A DNA stretch of 64,000 bases from Sphingomonas sp. NFR15 (GTDB lineage: Bacteria > Pseudomonadota > Alphaproteobacteria > Sphingomonadales > Sphingomonadaceae), in assembly GCF_900103265.1 (NCBI RefSeq), contig NZ_FMWX01000011.1, positions 1-64,000 of the forward strand, given 5' to 3'. The notes beneath the pieces are model-generated. The model saw nothing but the letters and a program-made list of their open reading frames with translations. It searched no databases and was not told the DNA's origin. How positions within the stretch are numbered: the first letter of the stretch is position 1; each line of letters starts with the position of its first letter. A program made the position numbers and the translations under genes. Below are positions 15,902 to 23,040 of the stretch, piece by piece.

Positions 15902-16650
15902 TCCTGCCCCTTCTGCTCCTCGCCGCCGCGCAGAAGGCGCCGCCCCCCACCAATCCGACGCAGAACCGCTATGAACGCTGCGTCGATCTCGCCGGGCGCG
16001 ATCCCGCCGCGGCTGAGGGTGAAGCGAGCCGCTGGATGCTCGATGGCGGCGGATTTCTTGCCCACCAGTGTCTTGGCATCGCCTATACCAACGAAGGACG
16101 TTGGTCCGCCGCCGCCGCCGAGTTCGAGCTGGCGGCGCGCGCGGCCGATGTCGCCCGCGATGATCGCAGCGCCTATTATTGGGCGCAGGCGGGCAATGCC
16201 TGGCTCGGCGCCAAGGACGCCAGCAAGGCGCGCGCCGATCTGGACGCGGCGCTCGCACCGCACATCCTCGTCGGCTTGCAAAGCGGCGAAGCCTATCTCG
16301 ATCGCGCGCGCGCCTTCGTCGCCGCCGGCGACATGAAAGCCGCGCGCGCCGATCTCGATCAGGCGCTGCTCGCGGCGAGCAGCGATCCGCTCGCCTGGCT
16401 GCTGTCGGCGACGCTGGCGCGGCGCGTGGGCGACATGCCGCGCGCGCAGACCGACATCGCCGAAGCGCTCAAGCGCTCGTCCGACGACGCCTCGGTCCAG
16501 CTCGAAGCGGGCAACATCGCCGCGAAATTGGGCGACGAGGCCGGCGCGAAAACGGCATGGGGCCGTGCCGCGCAGCTCCAGCCCGGCAGCGACGCCAACA
16601 AGGCCGCCATCGCGGCACTGGCGCAATTCGACACGCCGGCAAAGCCGTAG
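15898..16650 (+). CDS. TPR-repeat protein, probably periplasmic
   Basis: A 250-residue protein with a very short hydrophobic start (MILPLLLLAAAQ) that may act as signal. Several degenerate tetratricopeptide repeats follow (CLGIAYTNEGRWSAAAAEFE, YYWAQAGNAWLGAKDASKAR, DRARAFVAAGDMKAARADLD, LLSATLARRVGDMPRAQTDI). TPR proteins are scaffolds, so a partner is needed to infer function. It is coupled to the hydrolase by an ATGA overlap. Confidence 0.85.
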   Translation: MILPLLLLAAAQKAPPPTNPTQNRYERCVDLAGRDPAAAEGEASRWMLDGGGFLAHQCLGIAYTNEGRWSAAAAEFELAARAADVARDDRSAYYWAQAGNAWLGAKDASKARADLDAALAPHILVGLQSGEAYLDRARAFVAAGDMKAARADLDQALLAASSDPLAWLLSATLARRVGDMPRAQTDIAEALKRSSDDASVQLEAGNIAAKLGDEAGAKTAWGRAAQLQPGSDANKAAIAALAQFDTPAKP

Positions 16651-16708
16651 CTGGCACTCACGGGCCTGCGCGCCTATCTGCGCCATGTCACAACAGGAGC
16701 CTGTCCCG

Positions 16709-17125
16709 GTGAAATTCCTCCACACCATGATCCGCGTCACCGATCCGGCGGCGACGATCGCATTCTTCGAACTGATCGGGCTTAGCGAAGTGCGCCGTAT
16801 CGAAAGCGAGCAGGGCCGCTTCACGCTGATCTTTCTGGCAGCGCCCGGCCAGGAGGGCGTGGCAGAGGTCGAGCTGACTCACAATTGGGATCCTGAAGCC
16901 TATACGGGCGGCCGCAATTTCGGCCACCTCGCCTATCAGGTCGATGACATTTACGAGACGTGCCAGCGGCTGATGGACGCGGGCATCACGATCAACCGTC
17001 CGCCCCGCGACGGGCACATGGCGTTCGTGCGCACGCCCGACAACATCTCGATCGAGCTGTTGCAGGATGGTCGACTGCCCCCGGCGGAGCCGTGGGCATC
17101 GATGCCCAACACCGGAGTCTGGTGA
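16709..17125 (+). CDS. gloA: Lactoylglutathione lyase (glyoxalase I), VOC family
   Basis: Glyoxalase I converts the methylglyoxal-glutathione hemithioacetal to S-lactoylglutathione. The protein is a two-repeat vicinal-oxygen-chelate fold of about 138 residues with metal ligands in the expected places: LHTMIRV (His), AEVELTHN (Glu), FGHLAYQV (His) and ISIELLQ (Glu). I chose GTG 16709 because AGGAG lies nine bases before it and the family starts with xxLHTMIRV; an upstream ATG at 16685 would add eight residues. GloB is encoded two genes downstream, completing the detoxification pathway. Confidence 0.88.
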   Translation: MKFLHTMIRVTDPAATIAFFELIGLSEVRRIESEQGRFTLIFLAAPGQEGVAEVELTHNWDPEAYTGGRNFGHLAYQVDDIYETCQRLMDAGITINRPPRDGHMAFVRTPDNISIELLQDGRLPPAEPWASMPNTGVW

Positions 17126-17126
17126 C

Positions 17127-18182
17127 ATGACAGGGGTGCGCGCGTTTCTCGACCTTTCGGGCGCGCACTTCCCGCTTCTTCAGGCGCCGATGGCGGGCTT
17201 CGCCGGCGCGGAGTTGGCCATCGCCGCGATTGGCGCCGGCGCCGTCGGCTCGCTCGCCTGCGCGACATTGTCGCCCGACGACGTCATCGGGACCGTGGCG
17301 CGGATCCGCGCGGCGGTGAGGGGGCCGCTCAACCTCAACGTCTTTTGCCACCGGCTCGGGCCGGTGCCCGATACGGCCGCATGGGAAACGCAACTCGCGC
17401 CCTGCTACGTCGCCGAGAATCTATCGCGACCCACCGCCGCACCACCGCTGCGCCGCCCGTTCGACGCTGCGATGGCCGACGCGATCGACGCGGTACGGCC
17501 CGAGATCGTCAGTTTCCACTTCGGGCTGCCCGAACCCGTGCTGCTGGAACGCGTGCGCGCGACCGGCGCGCGATTGATCGGCAACGCGACCACCGTTGCC
17601 GAGGCGCGGTTTCTCGCGTCGCGTGGCTGCGACGCGATCATTGCACAGGGCTTCGAAGCCGGCGGCCATGCCGGTCATTTCCTGAACGAGCACAGGCCGG
17701 TCGGATTGATCGCGCTGGTGCCGGCGATTGTCGATGCGGTCACCGTACCCGTGATCGCGGCCGGCGGCATTGCTGATGAGCGCGGCGTGCGCGCCGCCAT
17801 CGCATTGGGTGCCGCAGCGGTGCAAGTCGGCACGGCCTTCCTGCGCACGCCGGAAGCGCGCCCGAGTGCTCCCCACCGCGCCGCACTGGGTGCCGCCAGC
17901 GCTGATGACAGCGTCTTCACCAACCTGTTCTCGGGCGGGCTGGCGCGTGGCTTGCGCAACCGATTGATCGAGGCGATCGGTCCCGTCAGCGCCGCCGCGC
18001 CGCCCTTCCCTTATGCCAGCGCGGCGGTGGCGCCGCTTCGGGCGCATGCCGAGAGCGAGGGGCGCGGCGACTATTCACCGCTCTGGGCCGGGCAAGGCGT
18101 CGCGCTCGCGCACGCGGAGCCGGCGGCCGCGCTCACCCGCCGGCTCGGCCTCGCCGCGCTCGCCATGGAGGATTTCGCATGA
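17127..18182 (+). CDS. Nitronate monooxygenase (2-nitropropane dioxygenase family)
   Basis: An FMN-dependent TIM-barrel enzyme of 351 residues. Family signatures seen are FPLLQAPMAGFAGAELAIAA at the start, LNLNVFCHR, VSFHFGLP, IIAQGFEAGGHAGHF containing the catalytic His and FMN contacts, VIAAGGIADERGV, and GAAAVQVGTAFLRTPEA. It oxidises nitronates or nitroalkanes in known members, but many are annotated only by homology. The ATG at 17127 follows the gloA stop by one base and the gene overlaps gloB, giving a gloA-NMO-gloB operon. Confidence 0.92.
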   Translation: MTGVRAFLDLSGAHFPLLQAPMAGFAGAELAIAAIGAGAVGSLACATLSPDDVIGTVARIRAAVRGPLNLNVFCHRLGPVPDTAAWETQLAPCYVAENLSRPTAAPPLRRPFDAAMADAIDAVRPEIVSFHFGLPEPVLLERVRATGARLIGNATTVAEARFLASRGCDAIIAQGFEAGGHAGHFLNEHRPVGLIALVPAIVDAVTVPVIAAGGIADERGVRAAIALGAAAVQVGTAFLRTPEARPSAPHRAALGAASADDSVFTNLFSGGLARGLRNRLIEAIGPVSAAAPPFPYASAAVAPLRAHAESEGRGDYSPLWAGQGVALAHAEPAAALTRRLGLAALAMEDFA

Positions 18183-18913
18183 CCGATCTCGACATCGTTC
18201 GGATTCCCGCGTTTACCGACAATTACATCTGGCTGGTCCACGATCCTGTCTCCGCCGAGACGGTCGTGATCGATCCCGGCGACGCCACGCCGGTGCTTGC
18301 GGAGGCAGAGCGGCGCGGCTGGACGATCGGTCAGGTCTGGAACACGCATTGGCATGCCGACCACACCGGCGGAAACGCCGCGATCAAGGCCGCAACCGGC
18401 GCGACCATCAGCGGGCCGGCGGCCGAGAGCGCGAAGATTCCGACGCTCGATGTTCCCCTCGAGGATGGCGACACCGTCCGCATAGGCGCGCATGTCGCGC
18501 ATGTGATCGCCGCCCCAGGGCACACCGCCGGGCACATCCTATTCCATCTCTCCGACGACGCGACGATCTTCGTAGGCGACACCCTGTTCGCGATGGGGTG
18601 TGGCCGGCTGTTCGAAGGGACGCCCGAACAGATGTTCGCCAACATGAAGCGGTTGGCGGCCATGCCTGGCGAGACGTCGGTCTACTGCGCGCACGAATAC
18701 ACCCAGAGCAACGCCCGCTTCGCGCTGGTCACCGAGCCGGACAATGCCGGGATCGTGGCACGGACGCGCGACGTCGATACGCTCCGCGCGGCGGGCGCGG
18801 CCACGGTGCCGACGACGATCGCGCTCGAACGCGCGACCAATCCCTTCTTGCGCGCGGACTCCGCGGGGCAACTCGCCGCGCGGCGGGCGGCCAAGGATAG
18901 TTTCCGAGGGTAG
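18179..18913 (+). CDS. gloB: Hydroxyacylglutathione hydrolase (glyoxalase II)
   Basis: A metallo-beta-lactamase-fold thioesterase that hydrolyses S-lactoylglutathione to lactate and glutathione. The binuclear metal site is THWHADHTGG (residues 56-65), followed by GHTAGHILF, FVGDTLFAMGCGRLFEGTPE and CAHEYTQSNARFA, all glyoxalase II signatures. The C-terminal helical domain with TNPFLRAD binds glutathione in the family. At 244 residues it is of normal length. It starts in the stop region of the nitronate monooxygenase gene (ATGA). Confidence 0.95.
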   Translation: MTDLDIVRIPAFTDNYIWLVHDPVSAETVVIDPGDATPVLAEAERRGWTIGQVWNTHWHADHTGGNAAIKAATGATISGPAAESAKIPTLDVPLEDGDTVRIGAHVAHVIAAPGHTAGHILFHLSDDATIFVGDTLFAMGCGRLFEGTPEQMFANMKRLAAMPGETSVYCAHEYTQSNARFALVTEPDNAGIVARTRDVDTLRAAGAATVPTTIALERATNPFLRADSAGQLAARRAAKDSFRG

Positions 18914-18952
18914 CCGCGTTACCGGCGCCTGAGCTTTCGAAAGGCCAAGCTG

Positions 18953-19360
18953 ATGTACCGCTTCATCCTTCCCGTCATGCTGTTATGCGCCGGCACCGCC
19001 GCGCTTTCCTCGGATCAAGGGTATGCCGCGCGTGAGGCGGCCAAGAACAAGGCGGAGCTGGACAAGGCGCTCGCCGGGCTTGTTCCGGGCAAGCCGCAGC
19101 AATGCCTCGACAGCCGCGATCAATATGAGACGCAGCGGATCGGCGACACGATCCTCTACAAAGTCTCCCGCCGGAAAATCTACCGCGCCGACACCAACGG
19201 CGGCTGCTTCGGTCTCGATCGCGGCGACGCGATCGTGTCGCAGCAGTTCGGCTCGCAGCTCTGCGCGGGCGACCCGATCCGCACGGTCGATCTGACGAGC
19301 CACATCCCAAGCGGGTTCTGCACGATCCGTCAGTTCGTACCGTATACCGCGCCCAAATGA
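18953..19360 (+). CDS. Secreted small hypothetical protein
   Basis: A 135-residue protein with signal peptide MYRFILPVMLLCAGTAALS. The mature part has four Cys (PQQCLDSRD, GGCFGLDRG, QLCAGDP, GFCTIRQF), possibly two disulfides, and no catalytic signature. DTILYKVSRRKIYRADTNGG and DLTSHIPSGFC resemble small sphingomonad secreted proteins, but I cannot name a family. It ends convergent with hslU, 26 bp away. Confidence 0.7.
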   Translation: MYRFILPVMLLCAGTAALSSDQGYAAREAAKNKAELDKALAGLVPGKPQQCLDSRDQYETQRIGDTILYKVSRRKIYRADTNGGCFGLDRGDAIVSQQFGSQLCAGDPIRTVDLTSHIPSGFCTIRQFVPYTAPK

Positions 19361-19386
19361 GGCGCGGCACACGGTCACGGTGCTCT

Positions 19387-20682
19387 TTATAGCACGAACC
19401 GCGACAGATCGGTGTTGCGCGCGATGCTCGACAGTTGCTTCTCGACGTAAGCGGCATCGACCACCGCGGTCTCGCCTTGGCGATCCTCGGCATCGAAGCT
19501 GACTTCCTCGAGCAGCTTCTCCATCACCGTCTGCAGGCGGCGTGCGCCGATGTTCTCGATCTCGCCATTCACTTCGGCGGCGATCCGGGCGATCGCGCGG
19601 ATACCATCCTCGGTGAACTCGATCCCCACCCCCTCGGTGCCGATCAGAGCGACATATTGCTGGGTGAGCGACGCCTTGGTGTCGGACAGGATCGCGACGA
19701 AGTCATCCTCGGTCAGCGCCTTCAGCTCGACGCGGATCGGCAGGCGGCCCTGAAGTTCGGGCAGCAGGTCGCTCGGCTTGGCGACGTGGAACGCGCCGCT
19801 CGCGATGAACAGCACGTGGTCGGTCTTCATCGGCCCGTATTTGGTCGCGACCGTCGTGCCCTCGATCAGCGGCAGCAGGTCGCGCTGGACGCCTTCGCGG
19901 CTGACCGAACCGCCGCGCACGTCGCTCACCGCGATCTTGTCGATCTCGTCGAGGAAGACGATGCCGTTCTCCTCGGCGTTGGTGAGCGCGATGCGGCTGA
20001 CCTCATCCTGGTCGAGACGCTTGTCGGCCTCCTCCTCGACGAGCTTCTCCCACGCGGCAGGCACGGTGAGCTTGCGGCGCTTCAATTGCTGGCCGCCGAA
20101 CGCCTTGCCCATCATCTCGGTGAGGTTGATCATCTGCGGCGCGCCGCCGGGCACCTCGAACGGCATCTGCGGCGCCTGTTCGAGTTCGATCTCGATTTCG
20201 GTGGTGTCGAGATGGCCGTCGCGGAAGCGCTGGCGGAACGCCTCGCGCGTCGCCTCGCTCGCGCCCTTGCCGGTGAGCGCGTCGAGCAGCCGCGCCATCG
20301 CGGCTTCCTCGGCCTTGTCCTTCACCGCGACGCGGCGGCGTTCCTTTTCGAGCCGGATCGCCTCCTCGACGAGATCGCGCGCGATCTGTTCGACGTCGCG
20401 GCCGACATAGCCGACCTCGGTGAACTTGGTCGCCTCGACCTTGACGAACGGGGCGTCGGCGAGCTTGGCGAGGCGGCGGCTGATCTCGGTCTTGCCGCAG
20501 CCGGTCGGCCCGATCATCAGGATGTTCTTGGGCGTGACCTCGTCGCGCAGATCGGCGCCGAGCCGCTGGCGCCGCCAGCGGTTGCGCAGCGCGACCGCGA
20601 CCGCTTTCTTGGCGTCGGCCTGGCCGATGATATGCGCGTCGAGCGCGCGGACGATGGCTTTGGGGGTGAGGGAGTCGTTCAT
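19387..20682 (-). CDS. hslU: ATP-dependent protease ATPase subunit HslU
   Basis: AAA+ unfoldase ring of the HslUV (ClpYQ) protease. Seen are the N-terminal MNDSLTPKAIVRALDAHIIG, Walker A LMIGPTGCGKTE, FVKVEATKFTEVGYVGRDVE, the variable I domain (about residues 110-240), Walker B NGIVFLDEIDKIA, the sensor/arginine part (LLPELQGRLPIRVELKALTE) and the C-terminal tail ending DLSRFVL, which inserts into HslV. The ATG at 20682 gives 431 residues, the usual length; a longer reading into the gap lacks similarity. It lies downstream of hslV on the same strand, separated by about 107 bp holding a palindromic repeat. Confidence 0.97.
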   Translation of the reverse strand: MNDSLTPKAIVRALDAHIIGQADAKKAVAVALRNRWRRQRLGADLRDEVTPKNILMIGPTGCGKTEISRRLAKLADAPFVKVEATKFTEVGYVGRDVEQIARDLVEEAIRLEKERRRVAVKDKAEEAAMARLLDALTGKGASEATREAFRQRFRDGHLDTTEIEIELEQAPQMPFEVPGGAPQMINLTEMMGKAFGGQQLKRRKLTVPAAWEKLVEEEADKRLDQDEVSRIALTNAEENGIVFLDEIDKIAVSDVRGGSVSREGVQRDLLPLIEGTTVATKYGPMKTDHVLFIASGAFHVAKPSDLLPELQGRLPIRVELKALTEDDFVAILSDTKASLTQQYVALIGTEGVGIEFTEDGIRAIARIAAEVNGEIENIGARRLQTVMEKLLEEVSFDAEDRQGETAVVDAAYVEKQLSSIARNTDLSRFVL

Positions 20683-20692
20683 GGTTTTATCC

Positions 20693-20784
20693 GTCGCCCC
20701 GGCGGAGACCGGGGCCGTTAGGTGAAGTTCGGAACGCTGGTTGCTCTGCGACAACGCAGCGGCCCCGGCCTGCGCCGGGGCGAC
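20693..20784. repeat. Palindromic repeat pair between hslV and hslU
   Basis: GTCGCCCCGGCGGAGACCGG (20693, ending GGCCG at 20717) and its near inverse (20760-20784, ending GCGCCGGGGCGAC) face each other across 42 bp. Each arm is itself partly palindromic (CCCCGG...CCGGGG). This is a second repeat family, distinct from the CCGTTCG elements. It may lower or stabilise mRNA between the two genes. Confidence 0.75.
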
Positions 20785-20789
20785 GAGGA

Positions 20790-21356
20790 TTACGCGTCGG
20801 CCGCGCCTTCGATCGTCTCGATGGTGAGGCGTTCGTTGGTGTAGACGCAGACATCGGCGGCGATCTTCATCGCCTTGCGGCAGATCGTCTCGGCGTCGGC
20901 TTCATACTCGACCAGCGCGCGGGCGGCGGCGAGCGCGTAATTGCCGCCCGAGCCGATCGCGGCGATGCCGGCTTCCGGCTCGAGCACGTCGCCGTTGCCG
21001 GTGAGGATCAGCGTCACGTCCTTGTCGGCGACGATCATCATCGCTTCGAGGTTGCGGAGATATTTGTCGGTCCGCCAATCCTTGGCGAGTTCGACCGCGG
21101 CGCGGAGCAACTGGCCGTGATGCTGTTCGAGCTTGCGCTCCAGCCGCTCGAACAGCGTGAAGGCATCGGCGGTGGCGCCGGCGAACCCGCCGATCACCGA
21201 ACCGTCGCCCAGCCGGCGCACCTTGCGCGCGTTGGGCTTCATCACGGTCTGGCCCTGGGTTACCTGGCCGTCGCCGGCGACGACGACACGGCCATTCTTG
21301 CGCACGGAGAGGATCGTGGTGCCGTGCCACACCACTGCATTGGAGCTGTCGTTCAT
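20790..21356 (-). CDS. hslV: ATP-dependent protease peptidase subunit HslV
   Basis: Proteasome-beta-like N-terminal threonine hydrolase that forms the proteolytic core of HslUV. The precursor starts MNDSSNAVVWHGTTIL; cleavage after Gly12 exposes the catalytic Thr13. RKNGRVVVAGDGQVTQGQTV, GGFAGATADAFTLFERLE and AIGSGGNYALAAARAL are family signatures. The ATG at 21356 gives 188 residues, normal length. Upstream on the minus strand, CCCATAT near the start with TTGCGC 15 bp before could be a heat-shock-type promoter; this is weak. The order hslV-hslU is the common one. Confidence 0.97.
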   Translation of the reverse strand: MNDSSNAVVWHGTTILSVRKNGRVVVAGDGQVTQGQTVMKPNARKVRRLGDGSVIGGFAGATADAFTLFERLERKLEQHHGQLLRAAVELAKDWRTDKYLRNLEAMMIVADKDVTLILTGNGDVLEPEAGIAAIGSGGNYALAAARALVEYEADAETICRKAMKIAADVCVYTNERLTIETIEGAADA

Positions 21357-21417
21357 GGCGCGCGATATGGGAGCGGTCGCGCGGCTGCGCAATCCGCCCC
21401 CAGAACGACCGCGCGGA

Positions 21418-21801
21418 TTACAGCGCCTCGGCGTGCTTCTCCTCGGTGAAGCCGGTCGGGACCAGCGCGGGGCGGAAGGCGTCGCGCTCGGCGGCGGTGA
21501 CCGGCGCGGTGGGATCCGGGCGGAAGGCTTCCGGCGCGCGCGCGTCGGGGCCGGGATGCGGACGCCCGGGGGCGAGATCGGGCGCGGCGTGCTCGGCGGT
21601 GCCGACGGGGCGGAGGCGATCGAACAGGCCGAAGCGCAGCGCCGCCGCGACGCCGGCGGCGATCGCGCCAAGGCCGGCGACGACGCCGATCGCGGTGGAG
21701 CGGCCTGGGGTGCCGTTCTTGGCGCCGGGCTTGGCGCGGGCGGTGGCGCCGCGCTTGGCGGCCTTGCGGGGCTTGGCGCGAGTCTCGGAAGGGGTTGCCA
21801 T
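21418..21801 (-). CDS. Single-pass membrane hypothetical protein
   Basis: A 127-residue protein with a basic N-terminus (ETRAKPRKAAKRGATARAKP), one membrane helix (STAIGVVAGLGAIAAGVAAA) and a proline-rich C-terminal tail ending GFTEEKHAEAL. The size and pattern resemble short sphingomonad inner-membrane proteins, but I recognise no family. It lies 61 bp upstream of hslV on the same strand and could share a transcript. Confidence 0.6.
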   Translation of the reverse strand: MATPSETRAKPRKAAKRGATARAKPGAKNGTPGRSTAIGVVAGLGAIAAGVAAALRFGLFDRLRPVGTAEHAAPDLAPGRPHPGPDARAPEAFRPDPTAPVTAAERDAFRPALVPTGFTEEKHAEAL

Positions 21802-22292
21802 GCGGGTTTCCTTATGTGTGCCGAGATCAACGGGCCGGGGCGTGGTGTGTTCCGCAAATCGTCTCCGCCGCGCGCGGCCCGCGACGGCAAACATCGCGAT
21901 CATCGTCCACCCGAGCCACGGTACGGGGAAGATCGCGAAAGTGGCGGCGGGTGCATCGTTTCGCGCGCATTCGCAGGCGCGCGCGGGGATGCGGGGCCGG
22001 CTGCGGGTGGCGGGACGATGGCATGAGGCGGCCTTCGCGGGTTGGAGGAAATGCCGTGCGAGGATAGCCGGAGGCGGGCGTGTAGGACAGCGCGGCGCGC
22101 AAGCGCTTGGCGCGCGCCAAGCACACGCCCGGCGCAGCCGGAGCCGCGCCCGGCCGGCGGCGCGCCAGCGCCGTCCGACGACACGGGCTTTGCCCGTGGC
22201 GCGCTGTTCGCGCACCGGAACCGCCGGTTTGAGTCGATCGACCGCGCCGAAGCCGGTATCATGACGATGCCACCTGCCCGGAGCCGTCCGCC
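21802..22292. other. 490-bp stretch with no convincing gene
   Basis: The stretch is GC-rich and open in several frames, but the translations are low-complexity Arg/Ala/Pro text without domains. It contains small hairpins, for example CAAGCGCTTG and ACGGGCTTTGCCCGT near 22100-22200. It probably carries the promoters of the antitoxin-like gene (plus strand) and of the membrane hypothetical (minus strand). Confidence 0.5.
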
Positions 22293-22613
22293 ATGTCAGA
22301 CCCCCTCGCCGCCCCCGCTGAGGATGTCGCAGCCCGTTTGGATGCCTATATCGACGTGGCGATGCGGCGTCCGGTCGGGATCACGCGCGACGGGACGATG
22401 CGCGTCGTGATGCTCTCGCTCAAGGACTATGCGCGGCTGGTGCGGCGCGACCGGCAGGCGATCAGGACCGGGGATTTGGAGGGCAAGACGCTCGACGCCA
22501 TCCTCAACGCCGAAATCCCCCAGAAGGCCGAGCGGTTCAATGGCTTGTTAGCCCATCACCGCGCCGCGTCGGCTGACGCGAAAGACCGCAGGCGAACCGC
22601 AGACGATCGTTAG
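22293..22613 (+). CDS. Phd/YefM-like antitoxin candidate
   Basis: A 106-residue protein whose middle (RPVGITRDGTMRVVMLSLKD, YARLVRRDRQAI) looks like the N-terminal domain of prevent-host-death antitoxins (a tendency to read ...G..R.VL.S...Y..L). A C-terminal helix LEGKTLDAILNAEIPQKAE follows. The next gene is a small nucleotidyltransferase, and such regulator-nucleotidyltransferase pairs are known toxin-antitoxin types. The C-terminal Arg/Asp-rich tail (AKDRRRTADDR) looks untypical and may result from a frameshift before the stop at 22611. A TA function is inference. Confidence 0.55.
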   Translation: MSDPLAAPAEDVAARLDAYIDVAMRRPVGITRDGTMRVVMLSLKDYARLVRRDRQAIRTGDLEGKTLDAILNAEIPQKAERFNGLLAHHRAASADAKDRRRTADDR

Positions 22614-22637
22614 CCGGTCAAGCTCAGCGAGGCAAGG

Positions 22638-22876
22638 TTGAACGCCTTGGGTCTGCAGCATGTCTTGCTCTTCGGCTCGACCGCGCGCGGCGAGGCCTCG
22701 GACTCGTCGGATGTCGATCTGGCGGTGATGCTCGACGCGGCGGCGGGGATTGACCTGTTCCGCTTTGCCGCGCTTCCGAGGACGGATCGCGGATGCTCGG
22801 CGCGCAGGTCTATATGGTAGTCGAGCCGGCGCGGATGCGGGCCGAAATCTATCGGGACCGCGTGCGCGTCTACTGA
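22638..22876 (+). pseudogene. Frameshifted minimal nucleotidyltransferase (MNT family)
   Basis: The start reads LNALGLQHVLLFGSTARGEA and continues SDSSDVDLAVMLD, the classic MNT motif GSxARGE..SDxDL with the Mg-binding Asp residues. After FRFAALP the reading breaks at about 22775. In the frame shifted by one base it continues EDGSRMLGAQVYMVVEPARM and RAEIYRDRVRVY to a TGA at 22876, as expected for the C-terminus of this family. So one base has been lost. The 5' boundary is uncertain: KLSEARL just upstream in the same frame also looks coding, but a stop at 22611 precedes it. It may be decayed or a sequencing artefact. Confidence 0.7.
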
Positions 22877-23040
22877 GCGAGAGGCGCTGCTGCGCATGTA
22901 CCCAAGACACTGGAGGGCAGACTTTCACTCCAAACGGGCGAAAGCGTCTCGTCCTCGATACAAACCAGTTAAATCACTTGCGTAACGCTTTCGACTTATT
23001 AATACTCCGTTTTAACTGCATCAATCAGACTGGTATAGCT

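Noticed and set aside
21900..22262. Minus-strand 120-codon frame in the 22-kb gap
   Set aside because: Arg/Pro/Ser-rich translation without domain or start signals.
22750..23040. N-terminal extension of the OLD nuclease
   Set aside because: The text before VKIRAISAKG is a different kind of sequence and overlaps the nucleotidyltransferase remnant; GTG 23041 matches the family start.
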